64,000 bases of DNA from Costus lasius. Taxonomy: Eukaryota > Streptophyta > Magnoliopsida > Zingiberales > Costaceae. The notes beneath the pieces are model-generated. The model was not told the origin of the DNA, searched no databases, and saw only the letters and a program-made list of their open reading frames with translations. The first letter of the stretch is position 1. Each line of letters opens with the position of its first letter. Positions 34,958 through 45,762 of this stretch are shown here, one piece after another. The DNA lies in the NCBI GenBank assembly GCA_027563935.2, contig CM050447.1, positions 78,663,461-78,727,460 on the forward strand, given 5' to 3'. The position numbers and the translations under genes were made by a program.

Positions 34958-35504
34958 TCAGGTAAACATATTTACGTAATAAGAAGTTGATCCCATCATC
35001 ATCATGGCTGTATACATATCCGGTGCAGAAGAACTCGCACATGGTGTAGGAGTCTGTGGTACAATAGAACATTAATATTCGTCAAAATCTTTCAAATTTG
35101 ACATTATGTAAAATAGCATACATATCCGGTAGTTGCAAATGGATGTGGATGTGTAGATGGCATGAGAACATGACCCTGAACACAAATTATAAATACAACA
35201 TTAATATTGTTAAAAATCTATAAATTTACATATTATTGACATTGTAAGTACATATCCAGAGGTAGCAAATGGTTGCGGAGGCATGGCCACAGTAGCCTGT
35301 TAACACATTACAAGTAAAACATTAATATTGGTACAAATCTAAAAAAATGTAATATAAGGAACATGCCCCCCCCCCCTTACATGTCTAGCAGAAAATGGAT
35401 GTATAGGAGACATGGGTGCATGAGCCTGAACACAAGTTACAAGTATAACATTAGTATTGTTACAACTGTATAAAGGTTAACATAAACTGAACAATGTAAG
35501 TACA
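34958..35504 (-). repeat. Tandem mini-exons at the 3' end of the FAR1-type gene
   Basis: After the long exon ends at 35504 (..THPFAASQY/GTACTT) come exons 35381-35425 (45 nt, AHAPMSPIHPFSARH), 35252-35296 (45 nt, ATVAMPPQPFATSGY), 35122-35175 (54 nt, GHVLMPSTHPHPFATTGY) and a last exon 34958-35053. Each repeated exon is flanked by a CAG acceptor and a GTA donor and is a multiple of three. The introns between them are also alike ('aacattaatattg', 'gaacacaa'), so whole exon-intron units of about 110-130 bp were duplicated. Confidence 0.75.
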
Positions 35505-36610
35505 TATTGTGAAGCAGCAAATGGATGTGTAAGAGGCATGGGAACAGGAGGCTGTGTAAATCTCCCACTATTTCTGTTTGCCTTGGACGCACTAGTCTTT
35601 TTGGGTCATTTTTCTAGGACACTTTTCTTCCTTTTCTCTCTTGGACCTTTCTTCACAGCCGGGGTCTTTATGGTGATATTTCTGTCTAGACCAATGTCAT
35701 TGCTGTCACTATCTACCTCACATTGCTCATCAACATGCAGTATCTTCTGCACATCTGCCCTCAATTTATCAACGGCTATTTCAATCTTCTCGAGGGCTTG
35801 CCTGGAATGTTGACTTAGTGTTGCAAGATAGTATTGTTTCTGGCATATGCGCTTATACAAGGAAGTTAATATCTCTTTTTCATTCCCATCGGAAGCAGGT
35901 AGACAACTATTCGAACCATTGTCATCTCTTGCATACTTTGTCCACCTTTTCAATATATATATATACTGTTGGGGTAGTGAACACACATCGTTAACTGTCA
36001 ATACCTTGAACGCATGCCTACACAAAATTCCACTGCGCTCAAATAATTGGCACGTGCAATTCACATTAATGGAAGCAGAGTTGTAAGTCACGGTTTTAGA
36101 TCTACGCATGGTAGCACATATTAATGTATATGTCTTTACATTAGAATGACAATCAACACTCATTGAATCTACACACCAATCCACATGATTCATGAATTGC
36201 TCAGCCACCTCCTCATATATTACTCTGGTGTAGACTGCAGCAGCTTCTTTCAAAATATTCCCAAATACCGCGAATGGTGTACTATTCCTGCTCTTGAAGT
36301 CAGATTTGGTTTCCTTCTCACGAAAAAATGTAAGAGCCTTATCATATTGATCAAAAAATTCAAACAAAGATAGTTTTTTCCAAAAAAATCTCTTAAAGTG
36401 AGCATTCATGCTCTCACTACGTTGTGTGGTGGTCATATCAGCTGAGAATGTTTCCACTCGATAGCATGCTGCCCATTTCTCACGAAGTTGATAAAAATTA
36501 ATGATCCACGAATTTTCAGATAGATTATACTTACGTATTAGATCCTCCCATAGTTTTTCAAATGTTTCAACGGTGTAATTCTCATAAATACAGTGTCTGA
36601 AATCTTGGAC

Positions 36611-38951
36611 TGTTATAACCTAAATTTTATAAATTTAATTTTTGGAAATTCAGAAATTTTATTTTGGATTTTTCTGATTTTTCTAGAATTTTTTTGGAAT
36701 TTTTAAAAGGTTAAAATTTTGATTTTTATAAAAAAGGTTGATTTTGCGCTCGCGGGGGATCGAAACCGCGTCGCGCGGCGCGCGATTGACGCCGTCTAAC
36801 CAACGCGTCGATTTGTGTTTTTAATATAATATCGGATTTGATATTTTTGTATTAGATTTAAATTTTGATTTTGGGGACCGAGTCAACCCGTCGTCTTACC
36901 CGCGGATCTCGGCGATTTACTCGACGCCGCGTTCTCGCCGTATGGAACGCGTCTTGCCTCTATATTAGAGGGCTTTTGTTTGAATTGAGGATTTTCGAAA
37001 CCTAACCTGTCTTCAAGCCTCGAAGCGCCGCCAGGAAGGAGAAATCGCGCTCGAACCAGTCGCCGGAGTTCTAGCGGCGCCGCCTCGTGTTCCAACCATC
37101 CAGCGCCTCCATCGACGGCGATCTCTGTGTTCTGGGCTACGATACATCATCGTAGCAAGGCATGTAGGCTTCTGTGAAGTTTTAGTGAAGTTCCGTTTGG
37201 GTTTGGGTATGTTTTGTGTATCGACGGCGGGGCGCCACCGTCGATACCTTCTGTCGCTTCGGATGCTTCGACCGTGGGTCAAAAACTCGACGGAGCTGGT
37301 CGTAGAGCCTCGCTTCGTCGTCGGGAGTCTACTGGCGAAGTTTGGTGGTGATCCGATCTTCGACGCGCCCTCGGGAGCTCGCCGGCGCAAGCAGCGGACG
37401 CAAGTCCGGCGGCCTTGCGCGGCGGCCGTCGGGCGGCGCGGGCGACGAACGATTCGAGTTTTTATTTAAGTTTTGGGTTCGGTTTATTTTGAAATAAACC
37501 GTCGGCTATGTTGAAATCGATTTAAACCGGTTCAATTGGATTGAGCGGTTCAATTCTGTTTCGGGTCAGTACTTGAATTTCGACCGGTTCGACCATGATT
37601 CGGTCGAATCCGGGCCGGTTCAGGTAGCCGTTGGAAAGATAATTAAATTTCCTATCTAATGGTAGTCTGTATAGCTTTAGATGAGGTTTATATTTTGTGT
37701 AATTGAAGTTAGAAGTCTCGGTTTAACTTGGTTCAGGGTGAATTTGATCGGTTCAGTGCAATTCTGTCCGGTTCAGTGGGTTTTAGGTTCGGTTCATATG
37801 ATCTGAGACTGGTTCTCTAGGTTTAGGGTTATGTTCTACTTGTTGGTGGTTTTGGTTTTCAAATTAGAATGTTTATTGATAGAGTTCATGTACAAATTTA
37901 TGTTATAGAGTGGTTAATCCAATAATCAGCCTGCATCGTGTGATAAACAATTATTGGCTTTTCAAAAGGACTCAGAGATAACATCGTTTGAGGTAGGAAT
38001 CTTACCCTACTCCTTTTGTCACAGTGTCAAGAACTTATAAGATTTGTCACTTATTCCTTTGATTAGATATATGATGCATATATGATAGAATTGACTGACA
38101 CTGATATCTAATTGCTTCATCTGCTTGAGTTGTTTCTGAATTCCTATTGACCTCAATTTATCTTATTTATTTGGTCATATTCTGCTTCTATATAAATGGT
38201 TAACAAATCTGTTTTGAGATACCTGATATATTGGCTTATGAGCCTGGTTGAACAATTGTGTATCTGAGATATTGAAATGTATGGAACCGTTGTAAATCTG
38301 TGATGACAAAGTCGTGATTTATATTGACCTCTGACCTGGATGATTTATTCTCCAGTGGCCTGTTTATCTGAGTTATAGTTCTGATTATATCAGACTATCT
38401 GAGTTACCGGTTAGGGCACCGCCAGTTGTCCTCGGACAATACTACGGATGTCAGATGTTGGACGCAACATTCACCGGACTGTTTAGGACAGTCGTTCCAT
38501 TGCATGAGCAACAGTGGAAACACTCTGAAAATGAGTGCGGCTCTTGATTGAGATCTGTTGGCCAGCTTGATGATTTGCACGACATTCCTATATTATTTGT
38601 ATATCATTGTTTCAGTTATTGTGTTATCCTGTTATTTGATTCCCTCACCATGTTTGTTGGTTCCTACTTAGCATTTCTGCTAACTCCCTTTGTTTCTCTT
38701 CCAGGTACAGAGTTAGCTTCTGGGAGGGATAGAGTAGATAGCAGATACCAGCCGAGTTAAGATAGTTGTCTTTCGTATTTTATTCAGTTGATAATTTGGA
38801 TAGTTGTATTCAGATATTGTGTTGATATTAAATTTGGATTGTTTATTAAATAAAGGTTATGTGATTATTGTAGTTCTCTGGTTCCTATCAATATTGTTAC
38901 TCCCTAGGGAACCCTGAGCTAGAAATAGCCGGCTTCCGCAGGGGCATGACA
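36611..38951 (+). repeat. 5' LTR of the gag-only Gypsy element
   Basis: This 2.34-kb LTR runs from TGTTATAACC to GGGGCATGACA. It contains repeated CCGGTTCA/GGTTCAAT words (37520-37800) and the conserved boxes shared with the solo LTR at 7236-8910. Its first 200 bp include an antisense tRNA-like sequence. Confidence 0.95.
36746..36808 (-). other. Antisense tRNA-like sequence in the 5' LTR
   Basis: On the minus strand GCGTTGGTTAGACGGCG resembles a tRNA D-arm (A box region), and CGGTTTCGATCCCC resembles a T-arm/B box. The 40674-40736 copy is better preserved. The acceptor stem does not close, so it is not a functional tRNA gene. Confidence 0.5.
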
Positions 38952-38958
38952 ATTTAAA

Positions 38959-38970
38959 TGGTATCAGAGG
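38959..38970 (+). other. Primer-binding site of the gag-only Gypsy element
   Basis: TGGTATCAGAGG lies seven bases after the LTR end and fits the 3' end of initiator tRNA-Met. Confidence 0.9.
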
Positions 38971-39134
38971 AATAGGTTTAGAGGTATAAGTTTCTGTGGG
39001 CCCATAACCCACAGGTCAGAGCTATAGGTTCAGTAAGAAAACCTAAGGGCATAGGAACCTCAGGACTGGGTTTGGGTTAAGGTTAAAATAAATAGGTAAA
39101 CAATTATTATATAACATGTTATTTTGTTGGCAGG

Positions 39135-40460
39135 ATGGCACCAAGAACTAGAGGCAGAGCAATCCCAAGTCAAGGAAGTAGAGGCCGTGGAGGTGGAAGT
39201 CAGAGGGTGAGTGCCCACAGCATTGGAGAAGCTAGAAATCCTCCTGAAGCTGAGGTACAGTTACCTCCAAACCTACCTAGGGCCCCTACAAGAAGAAGAA
39301 GTGGGTATGAAGCCTCAGTACCCTTAGAAGCAGCACCACATGCTTCCCCTGAAGTACAAGCAGCAGTAAGGGATGAGGGTGAATCTTCTTCTCCATCGTT
39401 AGTACCTCAACCGGTAGTAAACCAACTAGTTAGGTCAGCTAATATGCTGATGCAGTTCTCACAGTTAGGAAAAGATCGATTTCGTGATTTTGGAGGAACT
39501 ACTGACCCTTGAGCAGCTAGAGATTGGTTACTAAAAGTAGAGCAAACCTTTAGAGCATTAGGTTGTCCAGATGAGCAGAAGGTAGAATTGGCCACATATT
39601 TCTTATCTGATAGAGCTGGGACATGGTGGTCTGGAATGAGAGTTACTTTTGGAAATGACCCTATCTCTTGGACCGATTTTAAAGAAGCATTCTTTGGGAA
39701 ATACTTTCCAGAATCTTTTCAGGATAGCCAGATGCAAGAATTTCTAAATCTGAAACAAGGAAAAAGGTCAGTGAATATCTATGTAACTGACTTTGAGAGA
39801 TTATCATATTTATTTCCAGAGTTGGTAACCACTGAAAGGAGAAAGTGCCAACTTTTTATTAAGGGATTACACCACACAATAAAGGAACAGATGAATACTA
39901 TCCCCTTAGATAGTTTTCAAGCAGTGGTAAATACAGCATTCAGGATAGAGGCTTCTTTAATGGATGTGGCTAAAGAAAAACAAATTGAAGAGATACAAGA
40001 ATTAGCAGAAAAGAAGAAAGTAAGCCAGACAACTAGATCAGAAGAGGAAAGAACTTATGATAATAGAGGAAAAAGATCAAGAGCAGTATTTAATAGCCAT
40101 CAGAGACCTGTACATTCTTCATATGCACCAAGCTTTAATTCAGTAGGGTCTGTGAGAAAATGCTTTAAGTGTAATCAAGAAGGACATTTGGCTAATGTAT
40201 GCCCTTCCAATGAGATTCAGTGCAACTATTGCAAAGGTTGGGGTCATTATAAGGTAGATTGCCCACGAAGAGGATTTCAACCCCCACAACAAAGTTATCA
40301 GCAGAGCTCTAGACCTAGGACTTATCAGGAGAGAACTAGTCAGATTAATCAGATGCCACAGAGAGGATTTCAGCAGCAATCTACAGCTCCAGCAAGAGTT
40401 TATGCAGTGACTCAGCAGACTCAACAGGAAACTCAAGAGGAGACTCCGGACTTGGTGTAA
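39135..40460 (+). pseudogene. Gypsy gag protein with one premature stop
   Basis: The capsid protein begins at ATG 39135 with a basic, disordered head (MAPRTRGRAIPSQGSRGRG). A TGA at 39510-39512 interrupts it at GTTDP/AARDW, where relatives have Ser or another residue. The same frame continues through the gag core (TYFLSDRAGTWWSGMR; FGKYFPESFQ; YVTDFERLSYLFPELV; FIKGLHHTIKEQM). Two zinc knuckles follow, CFKCNQEGHLANVC and CNYCKGWGHYKVDC, both C-X2-C-X4-H-X4-C. It ends at ETPDLV and stop 40460, where autonomous relatives run on into protease. The ATG at 39588 could start a product lacking the head. Length is about 440 codons. Confidence 0.9.
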
Positions 40461-40538
40461 TTCTTAGTTTTCATAGTTATGCTATTATTTTGTGTATTCT
40501 GAATTTGGAGGACCAAATTTTTTTTAATGGGTGGATAA

Positions 40539-42867
40539 TGTTATAACCTAAATTTTATAAATTTAATTTTTGGAAATTCAGAAATTTTATTTTGGATTTT
40601 TCTGATTTTTCTAGAATTTTTTTGGAATTTTTAAAAGGTTAAAATTTTGATTTTTATAAAAAAGGTTGATTTTGCGCTCGCGGGGGATCGAACCCGCGTC
40701 GCGCGCGCGCGATCGACGCCGTCTAACCAACGCATCGATTTGTGTTTTTAATATAATATCGGATTTGATATTTTTGTATTAGATTTAAATTTTGATTTTG
40801 GGGACCGAGTCAACCCGTCGTCTTCCCCGCGGATCTCGGCAATTTACTCGCCGCCGCGTTCTCGCCGTATGGAACGCGTCTTGCCTCTATATTAGAGGGC
40901 TTTTGTTCGAATTGAGGAGTTTCGAAACCTAACCTGTCTTCAAGCCTCGAAGCGCCGCCAGGAAAGAGAAATCGCGCTCGAACCAGTCGCCGGAGTTCTA
41001 GCGGCGCCGCCTCGTGTTCCAACCATCCAGCGCCTCCATCGACGGCGATCTCTGTGTTCTGGGCTACGATACATCATCGTAGCAAGGTATGTAGGCTTCT
41101 GTGAAGTTTTAGTGAAGTTCCGTTTGGGTTTGGGTATGTTTTGTGTATCGACGGCGGCGGCGCCACCGTCGATACCTTCTGTCGCTTCGGATGCTTCGAC
41201 CGTGGGTCAAAAACTCGACGGAGCTGGTCGTAGAGCCTCGCTTCATCGTCGGGAGTCTACTGGCGAAGTTTGGTGGTGATCCGATCTTCGACGCGCCCTC
41301 AGGAGCTCGCCGGACGCAAGTCCGGCGGCCTTGCGCGGCGGCCGTCGGGCGGCGCGGGCGACGAACGGTTCGAGTTTTTATTTAAGTTTTGGGTTCGGTT
41401 TATTTTGAAATAAACCGTCGGCTATGTTGAAATCGATTTAAACCGGTTCAATTGGATTGAGCGGTTCAATTCTGTTTCGGGTCAGTACTTGAATTTCGAC
41501 CGGTTCGACCATGATTCGGTCGAATCCGGGCCGGTTCAGGTAGCCGTTGGAAAGATAATTAAATTTCCTATCTAATGGTAGTCTGTATAGCTTTAGATGA
41601 GGTTTATATTTTGTGTAATTGAAGTTAGAAGTCTCGGTTTAACTTGGTTCAGGGTGAATTTGATCGGTTCAGTGCAATTCTGTCCGGTTCAGTGGGTTTT
41701 AGGTTCGGTTCATATGATCTGAGACTGGTTCTCTAGGTTTAGGGTTATGTTCTACTTGTTGGTGGTTTTGGTTTTCAAATTAGAATGTTTATTGATAGAG
41801 TTCATGTACAAATTTATGTTACAGAGTGGTTAATCCAATAATCAGCCTGCATCGTGTGATAAACAATTATTGGCTTTTCAAAAGGACTCAGAGATAACAT
41901 CGTTTGAGGTAGGAATCTTACCCTACTCCTTTTGTCACAGTGTCAAGAACTTATAAGATTTGTCACTTATTCCTTTGATTAGATATATGATGCATATATG
42001 ATAGAATTGACTGACACTGATATCTAATTGCTTCATCTGCTTGAGTTATTTCTGAATTCCTGTTGACCTCAATTTATCTTATTTATTTGGTCATATTCTG
42101 CTTCTGTATAAATGGTTAACAAATCTGTTTTGAGATACCTGATATATTGGCTTATGAGCCTGGTTGAACAATTGTGTATCTGAGATATTGAAATGTATGG
42201 AACCGTTGTAAATCTGTGATGACAAAGTCGTGATTTATATTGACCTCTGACCTGGATGATTTATTCTCCAGTGGCCTATTTATCTGAGTTATAGTTCTGA
42301 TTATATCAGACTATCTGAGTTACCGGTTAGGGCACCGCCAGTTGTCCTCGGACAATACTACGGATGTCAGATGTTGGACGCAACATTCACCGGACTGTTT
42401 AGGACAGTTGTTCCATTGCATGAGCAACAGTGGAAACACTCTGAAAATGAGTGCGGCTCTTGATTGAGATCTGTTGGCCAGCTTGATGATTTGCACGACA
42501 TTCCTATATTATTTGTATATCATTGTTTCAGTTATTGTGCTATCCTGTTATTTGCTTCCCTCACCTTGTTTGTTGATTCCTACTTAGCATTTCTGCTAAC
42601 TCCCTTTGTTTCTCTTCCAGGTACAGAGTTAGCTTCTGGGAGGGATAGAGTAGATAGCAGATACCAGCCGAGTTAAGATAGTTGTCTTTCGTATTTTATT
42701 CAGTTGATAATTTGGATAGTTGTATTCAGATATTGTGTTGATATTAAATTTGGATTGTTTATTAAATAAAGGTTATGTGATTATTGTAGTTCTCTGGTTC
42801 CTATCAATATTGTTACTCCCTGGGGAACCCTGAGCTAGAAATAGCTGGCTTCCGCCGGGGCGTGACA
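40539..42867 (+). repeat. 3' LTR of the gag-only Gypsy element
   Basis: This 2.33-kb LTR is nearly identical to 36611-38951; the clearest differences are around the GCGC-rich stretch near 40695 and a few bases lost near 41160 and 41310. A purine-leaning tract (ATGGGTGGATAA) precedes it. It is followed by TGGAC. Confidence 0.95.
40674..40736 (-). other. Antisense tRNA-like sequence in the 3' LTR
   Basis: Minus strand: GTTGGTTAGACGGCG (D-arm-like), and 34 bases from GGTTAG a perfect B box GGTTCGATCC within a 6-bp T-stem-like CGCGGG/CCCGCG. The 34-base spacing equals that of a normal tRNA. The anticodon region is a GC dinucleotide run, and the 5' acceptor strand is missing. It is probably a relic of tRNA-derived sequence (tRNA or SINE head) fixed in the LTR family. 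Confidence 0.55.
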
Positions 42868-44215
42868 TGGACAAATCTAGGAAACGTGTGAATCACCTGA
42901 GATAGGTGCGTAGCAGCATTTTGAAATATGTGCCATAGGCAAAGTCGATGGGTTGTAGTTGGCATCACATTTTGTATAGCTTTGGTAATAGCAGCTGATT
43001 GATCTGTGAATCTGGTGAGAGGTGGGCGCCCGGACATTGATTGTAAGAAGGTCTCAAATAACCAAATAAAAGATTCAGCTGACTCATCATATAATAAAGC
43101 AGCACCAAGAATAATTGTTTGCTTGTGGTGATTCAACCCAACAATAGGAGCAAATGGCATATCATACTCATTTGTCTGAAATGTGGTATCAAAACATATT
43201 ACATCGCCAAAATATGCATAATCTATAATAGATTTACCATCTGCCCAGAAAAAGTTTGCAATCTCTCCTGTTTCATTAGCTTCAATAGCATAAAAAAAAA
43301 TGAAGGATCAGCTAATCGTCGTTCCTTCAAATACTTAAGTTTACCACGCATTTCTTTACCATCCAATGTTTTCTTTCTACGTTTTTTAATATAGTTTGTG
43401 CTATCGTCTCTTAAAAACTCGACTTCATTGTTCTTTGCCACAGACTGAAGATAATTGTAAACATGTGGCCTTTTATACCAGAATCTGTCATTTGATCAAT
43501 AAGAGCACACTGAAAAGGTAGAATCTTTCTGTGCGATCTAAGCATGTGAACCTTATTTGGTGATGTCATCGGATGATTATGATTAATCTCTACTTTTGAT
43601 AAGGTTCAAACCTTATTCAAGTCAATTTTGAATTCAACCCGAGCCATACAATTGGTTCTTATCTTAGGTTGAGGTTTCTTCATTCTTTGGGTATCACGCA
43701 CTTCCCTCAACCCTTGTTTACTACAAACAAATTTACGGAATCTTAAACTCCCATCTTTTCTACGTTCCAAATGGTATTTCTTAATACTAAAACCCAATCT
43801 TTTCGCATATTCATTATAAAAATAATAAGCTTCAATTTCACCATAAAAAGTCATACCGACTGTTGGGATAATAGATGATGTTTCAGAATTCTCATTTACT
43901 GTATAATCTTCCTCGATGTTCTCAACTTTCACTGATACATGTGTTGCAGTGTCATCATCTTCCTGTTAACATATCACATATTCATCATATAGATTTCACC
44001 TAAATTGAATCATTGAATATAGATTTCACATGCTCGTTCATATCTATTCTTACCAATTTTACTTCATTCACGTCATGTTTAGGTTGAGATACCATATCTT
44101 GTTCTTCATCTGAATCTTCTGACAACTCCCATCCAAGTAGATCATTGCATGTCAATGGCTCCTCACCCTTCTCCATACCCTTCTCTATATTCTCTAAGAG
44201 TGTTCTTAGCCACAA

Positions 44216-44764
44216 TAGAATTATAATTTCTAGAAATTTAAATTAGGGCAAATAACTAACATAATCAGGAACAACACACATAAGTTTAATAAACTTTCAT
44301 ATTCTACGCAATCATGTTTCAGTATTCTCATCTACAATATAAAATTAAGAATAAGTACAAACTTTCACATGCAGAGGAAAATTGGAAGATAAGAGATAAC
44401 AACATTGAAGAAGATTGCGTTTACAATGGGAAACAGATATGTTACTTATCTAAACGCATAATATTAGTGCCAGCACAAAGAAGGCGGGGAGGCCGTTACC
44501 TCGATAAGGAGGAAGAGTCCGCGAAGCTAGACCGGGTGGTCGGACGAAGAACACTTGGTATGGTAAGGCGCTAGACGAGCAAGCAAAGTCGCCGACGGGA
44601 GAAGACGATAGAGCGCCCTTTTCTACCGATCAGGATGAAAAATCGACGATGGGTTAGTACATATTCGACGACAATTTCGTCTGTGTCGGCGAGAGGTGGA
44701 GATGAGAAAAGGGAAAGAGGGCTTGTACAGGGTTTTGCGTTCCGGCGGGAAGACGAGGAGACAT
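44216..44764. other. Upstream region of the FAR1-type gene
   Basis: This is the space between the gene's 5' coding part and the right terminus, so it should contain its promoter. It turns GC-rich from about 44480. No clear TATA box or further coding exon was recognised. Confidence 0.4.
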
Positions 44765-44906
44765 GAAAAATCTTAACTTATACGGTAACTCTAGTTACGC
44801 CATCTTCAAGATTCACGTGCGTTTAACGTGCTTTATGATTCGTGCGCACCCGATAGCCGACCCCTTCCTTTGATTGGAAGGAAGGGACCCTTCGCAGGTT
44901 TTTTTT
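44765..44906 (-). repeat. Right terminal inverted repeat of the giant transposon
   Basis: Read in reverse this matches the left end from CGAAGGGTCCCTTCC through ACCGTATA with about a dozen differences. It is followed at 44907 by CATGAAAAA, the candidate right-hand target duplication. Confidence 0.85.
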
Positions 44907-44915
44907 CATGAAAAA

Positions 44916-45762
44916 AAAGGATGATCGTACAATAAATAGTCAATGATATCGACAGAAAGGCTGACCCCATTTGGGTCGTCTCTCTTTCTCTCTCTTCCGC
45001 CTCCGATGGCGCGAGACACGGAATGAACGTACGTGCAACAGACATTATATACAGTTGATTGCGCGGCAAGCATTTTAAATATTTTTGAGAAACACGCGAG
45101 TCTCAGACGAATGTCTTTTTGAGATTGTAAATAAAAATTGGAATTTGGGCGAAAGCAAGTCAAGCCAATCCTTCTTTAAATTAATTTGATCGATTTAAGA
45201 GGCAATCCATCCATTCCACAAATAAAGCAATAACTATCCTACGTTCAACATGAATCGCAAGATGCCGATAAATAGAAATTGACATTATGACTACTGTAAT
45301 TGTGCAGCGACAAATTGACATATGCCGATTACTACAAATTGACATATGCCGATTACTACAAATTGACGCATCATTTTGTGTGCTGCAAAGCCAATATCCA
45401 CAATTAACATCCTCCAATCGGATACTCATGATGCGTCAGATTTGCTCCTACAGCAACGGGTTAGACTTATCTATCCCACCTGGTCTAATACATGATACAA
45501 TAAACAAGTTCCTGGAGTTTTAAGAATAAATAAAATTTAAAAGGCATAATCTGTGCACACACATAATATGCAAATTAACCATATTTATTAAAATGCTATC
45601 AACTATGATGGAAAGTAAATTCTTGACCAAATCACACAAGGATACATTCTGAGTCTACAAAAGAGTACAGCCGAACACCAACGCTTGCATTTATCATATT
45701 TATTTATCTACATTCACCAGTACCACATCTTGTGTCACTATATTGTACTAGTGGAAATTTCG
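44916..45762. other. Intergenic sequence with a short tandem repeat
   Basis: No gene is visible. At about 45300-45366 a 24-bp unit, ACAAATTGACATATGCCGAT with tail TACT, occurs two to three times. The right part presumably holds the 3' untranslated region of the next gene. Confidence 0.5.

Larger units (their letters stand above)
36611..42867 (+). mobile_element. Gag-only (TR-GAG-like) Gypsy retrotransposon inserted in the FAR1-type gene
   Basis: LTRs at 36611-38951 and 40539-42867 start TGTTATAACC and end TGACA, with the target duplication TGGAC on both sides (36606-36610, 42868-42872). The interior is only 1.59 kb: primer site, gag, and a short 3' leader. Protease, reverse transcriptase, RNase H and integrase are all absent; gag stops just where the protease region would begin. 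The LTRs differ by roughly 1% by eye, so insertion is fairly recent. It must have used enzymes from a full relative. The FAR1-type coding sequence continues in phase on both sides once the element and one TGGAC are disregarded. Confidence 0.96.
34958..44215 (-). pseudogene. FAR1/FHY3-type Mutator transposase gene, split by a Gypsy insertion
   Basis: FAR1-type proteins descend from Mutator transposases. Upstream coding (about 44215-43980) is followed by the N-terminal DNA-binding region (43606-43932: YYFYNEYAKRLGFSIKKYH, RFRKFVCSKQG). Next comes the MULE transposase core (about 43240-42873), with FDTTF and FTDQSAA as candidate catalytic Asp motifs and LCLWHIFQNA. Beyond the inserted element (36611-42867) it continues with QRSESMNAHFKRFF, a SWIM finger (CTCQLFERSGILCRHA, about 36015-36065), then an acidic/basic tail. 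Breaks: TGA at 43606-43608 (Trp expected), frameshifts in an A-run near 43470 and a T-run near 43295, TGA at 35606-35608, and the insertion. The 3' end is a row of small exons ending at stop 34958-34960. Confidence 0.88.
23836..44906. mobile_element. Giant Mutator-like transposon with FAR1 transposase and Ulp1 genes
   Basis: The ends are long inverted repeats (23851-23980 and 44765-44895 reversed, about 90% identical by eye). They are flanked by CATGAAAAA at 23827-23835 and 44907-44915, a 9-bp direct repeat as expected for Mutator-like elements; the A-run and unequal outermost bases make the exact edges approximate. Inside are a FAR1/MULE transposase gene, two Ulp1-type protease genes and large minisatellites. 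Removing the nested Gypsy element leaves about 14.8 kb. Mutator-like elements carrying Ulp1-like genes (the Kaonashi group) are known in plants. Both gene types are broken here, so this copy is not autonomous now. Confidence 0.85.

Noticed and set aside
37185..37469. 94-residue open frame (also 41143-41385)
   Set aside because: Present in both Gypsy LTRs with indels between them that break the frame differently; LTR sequence, not a gene.
40674..40736. A functional tRNA gene
   Set aside because: The acceptor stem does not close, the anticodon region is a GC run, and the copy in the other LTR has a damaged B box.
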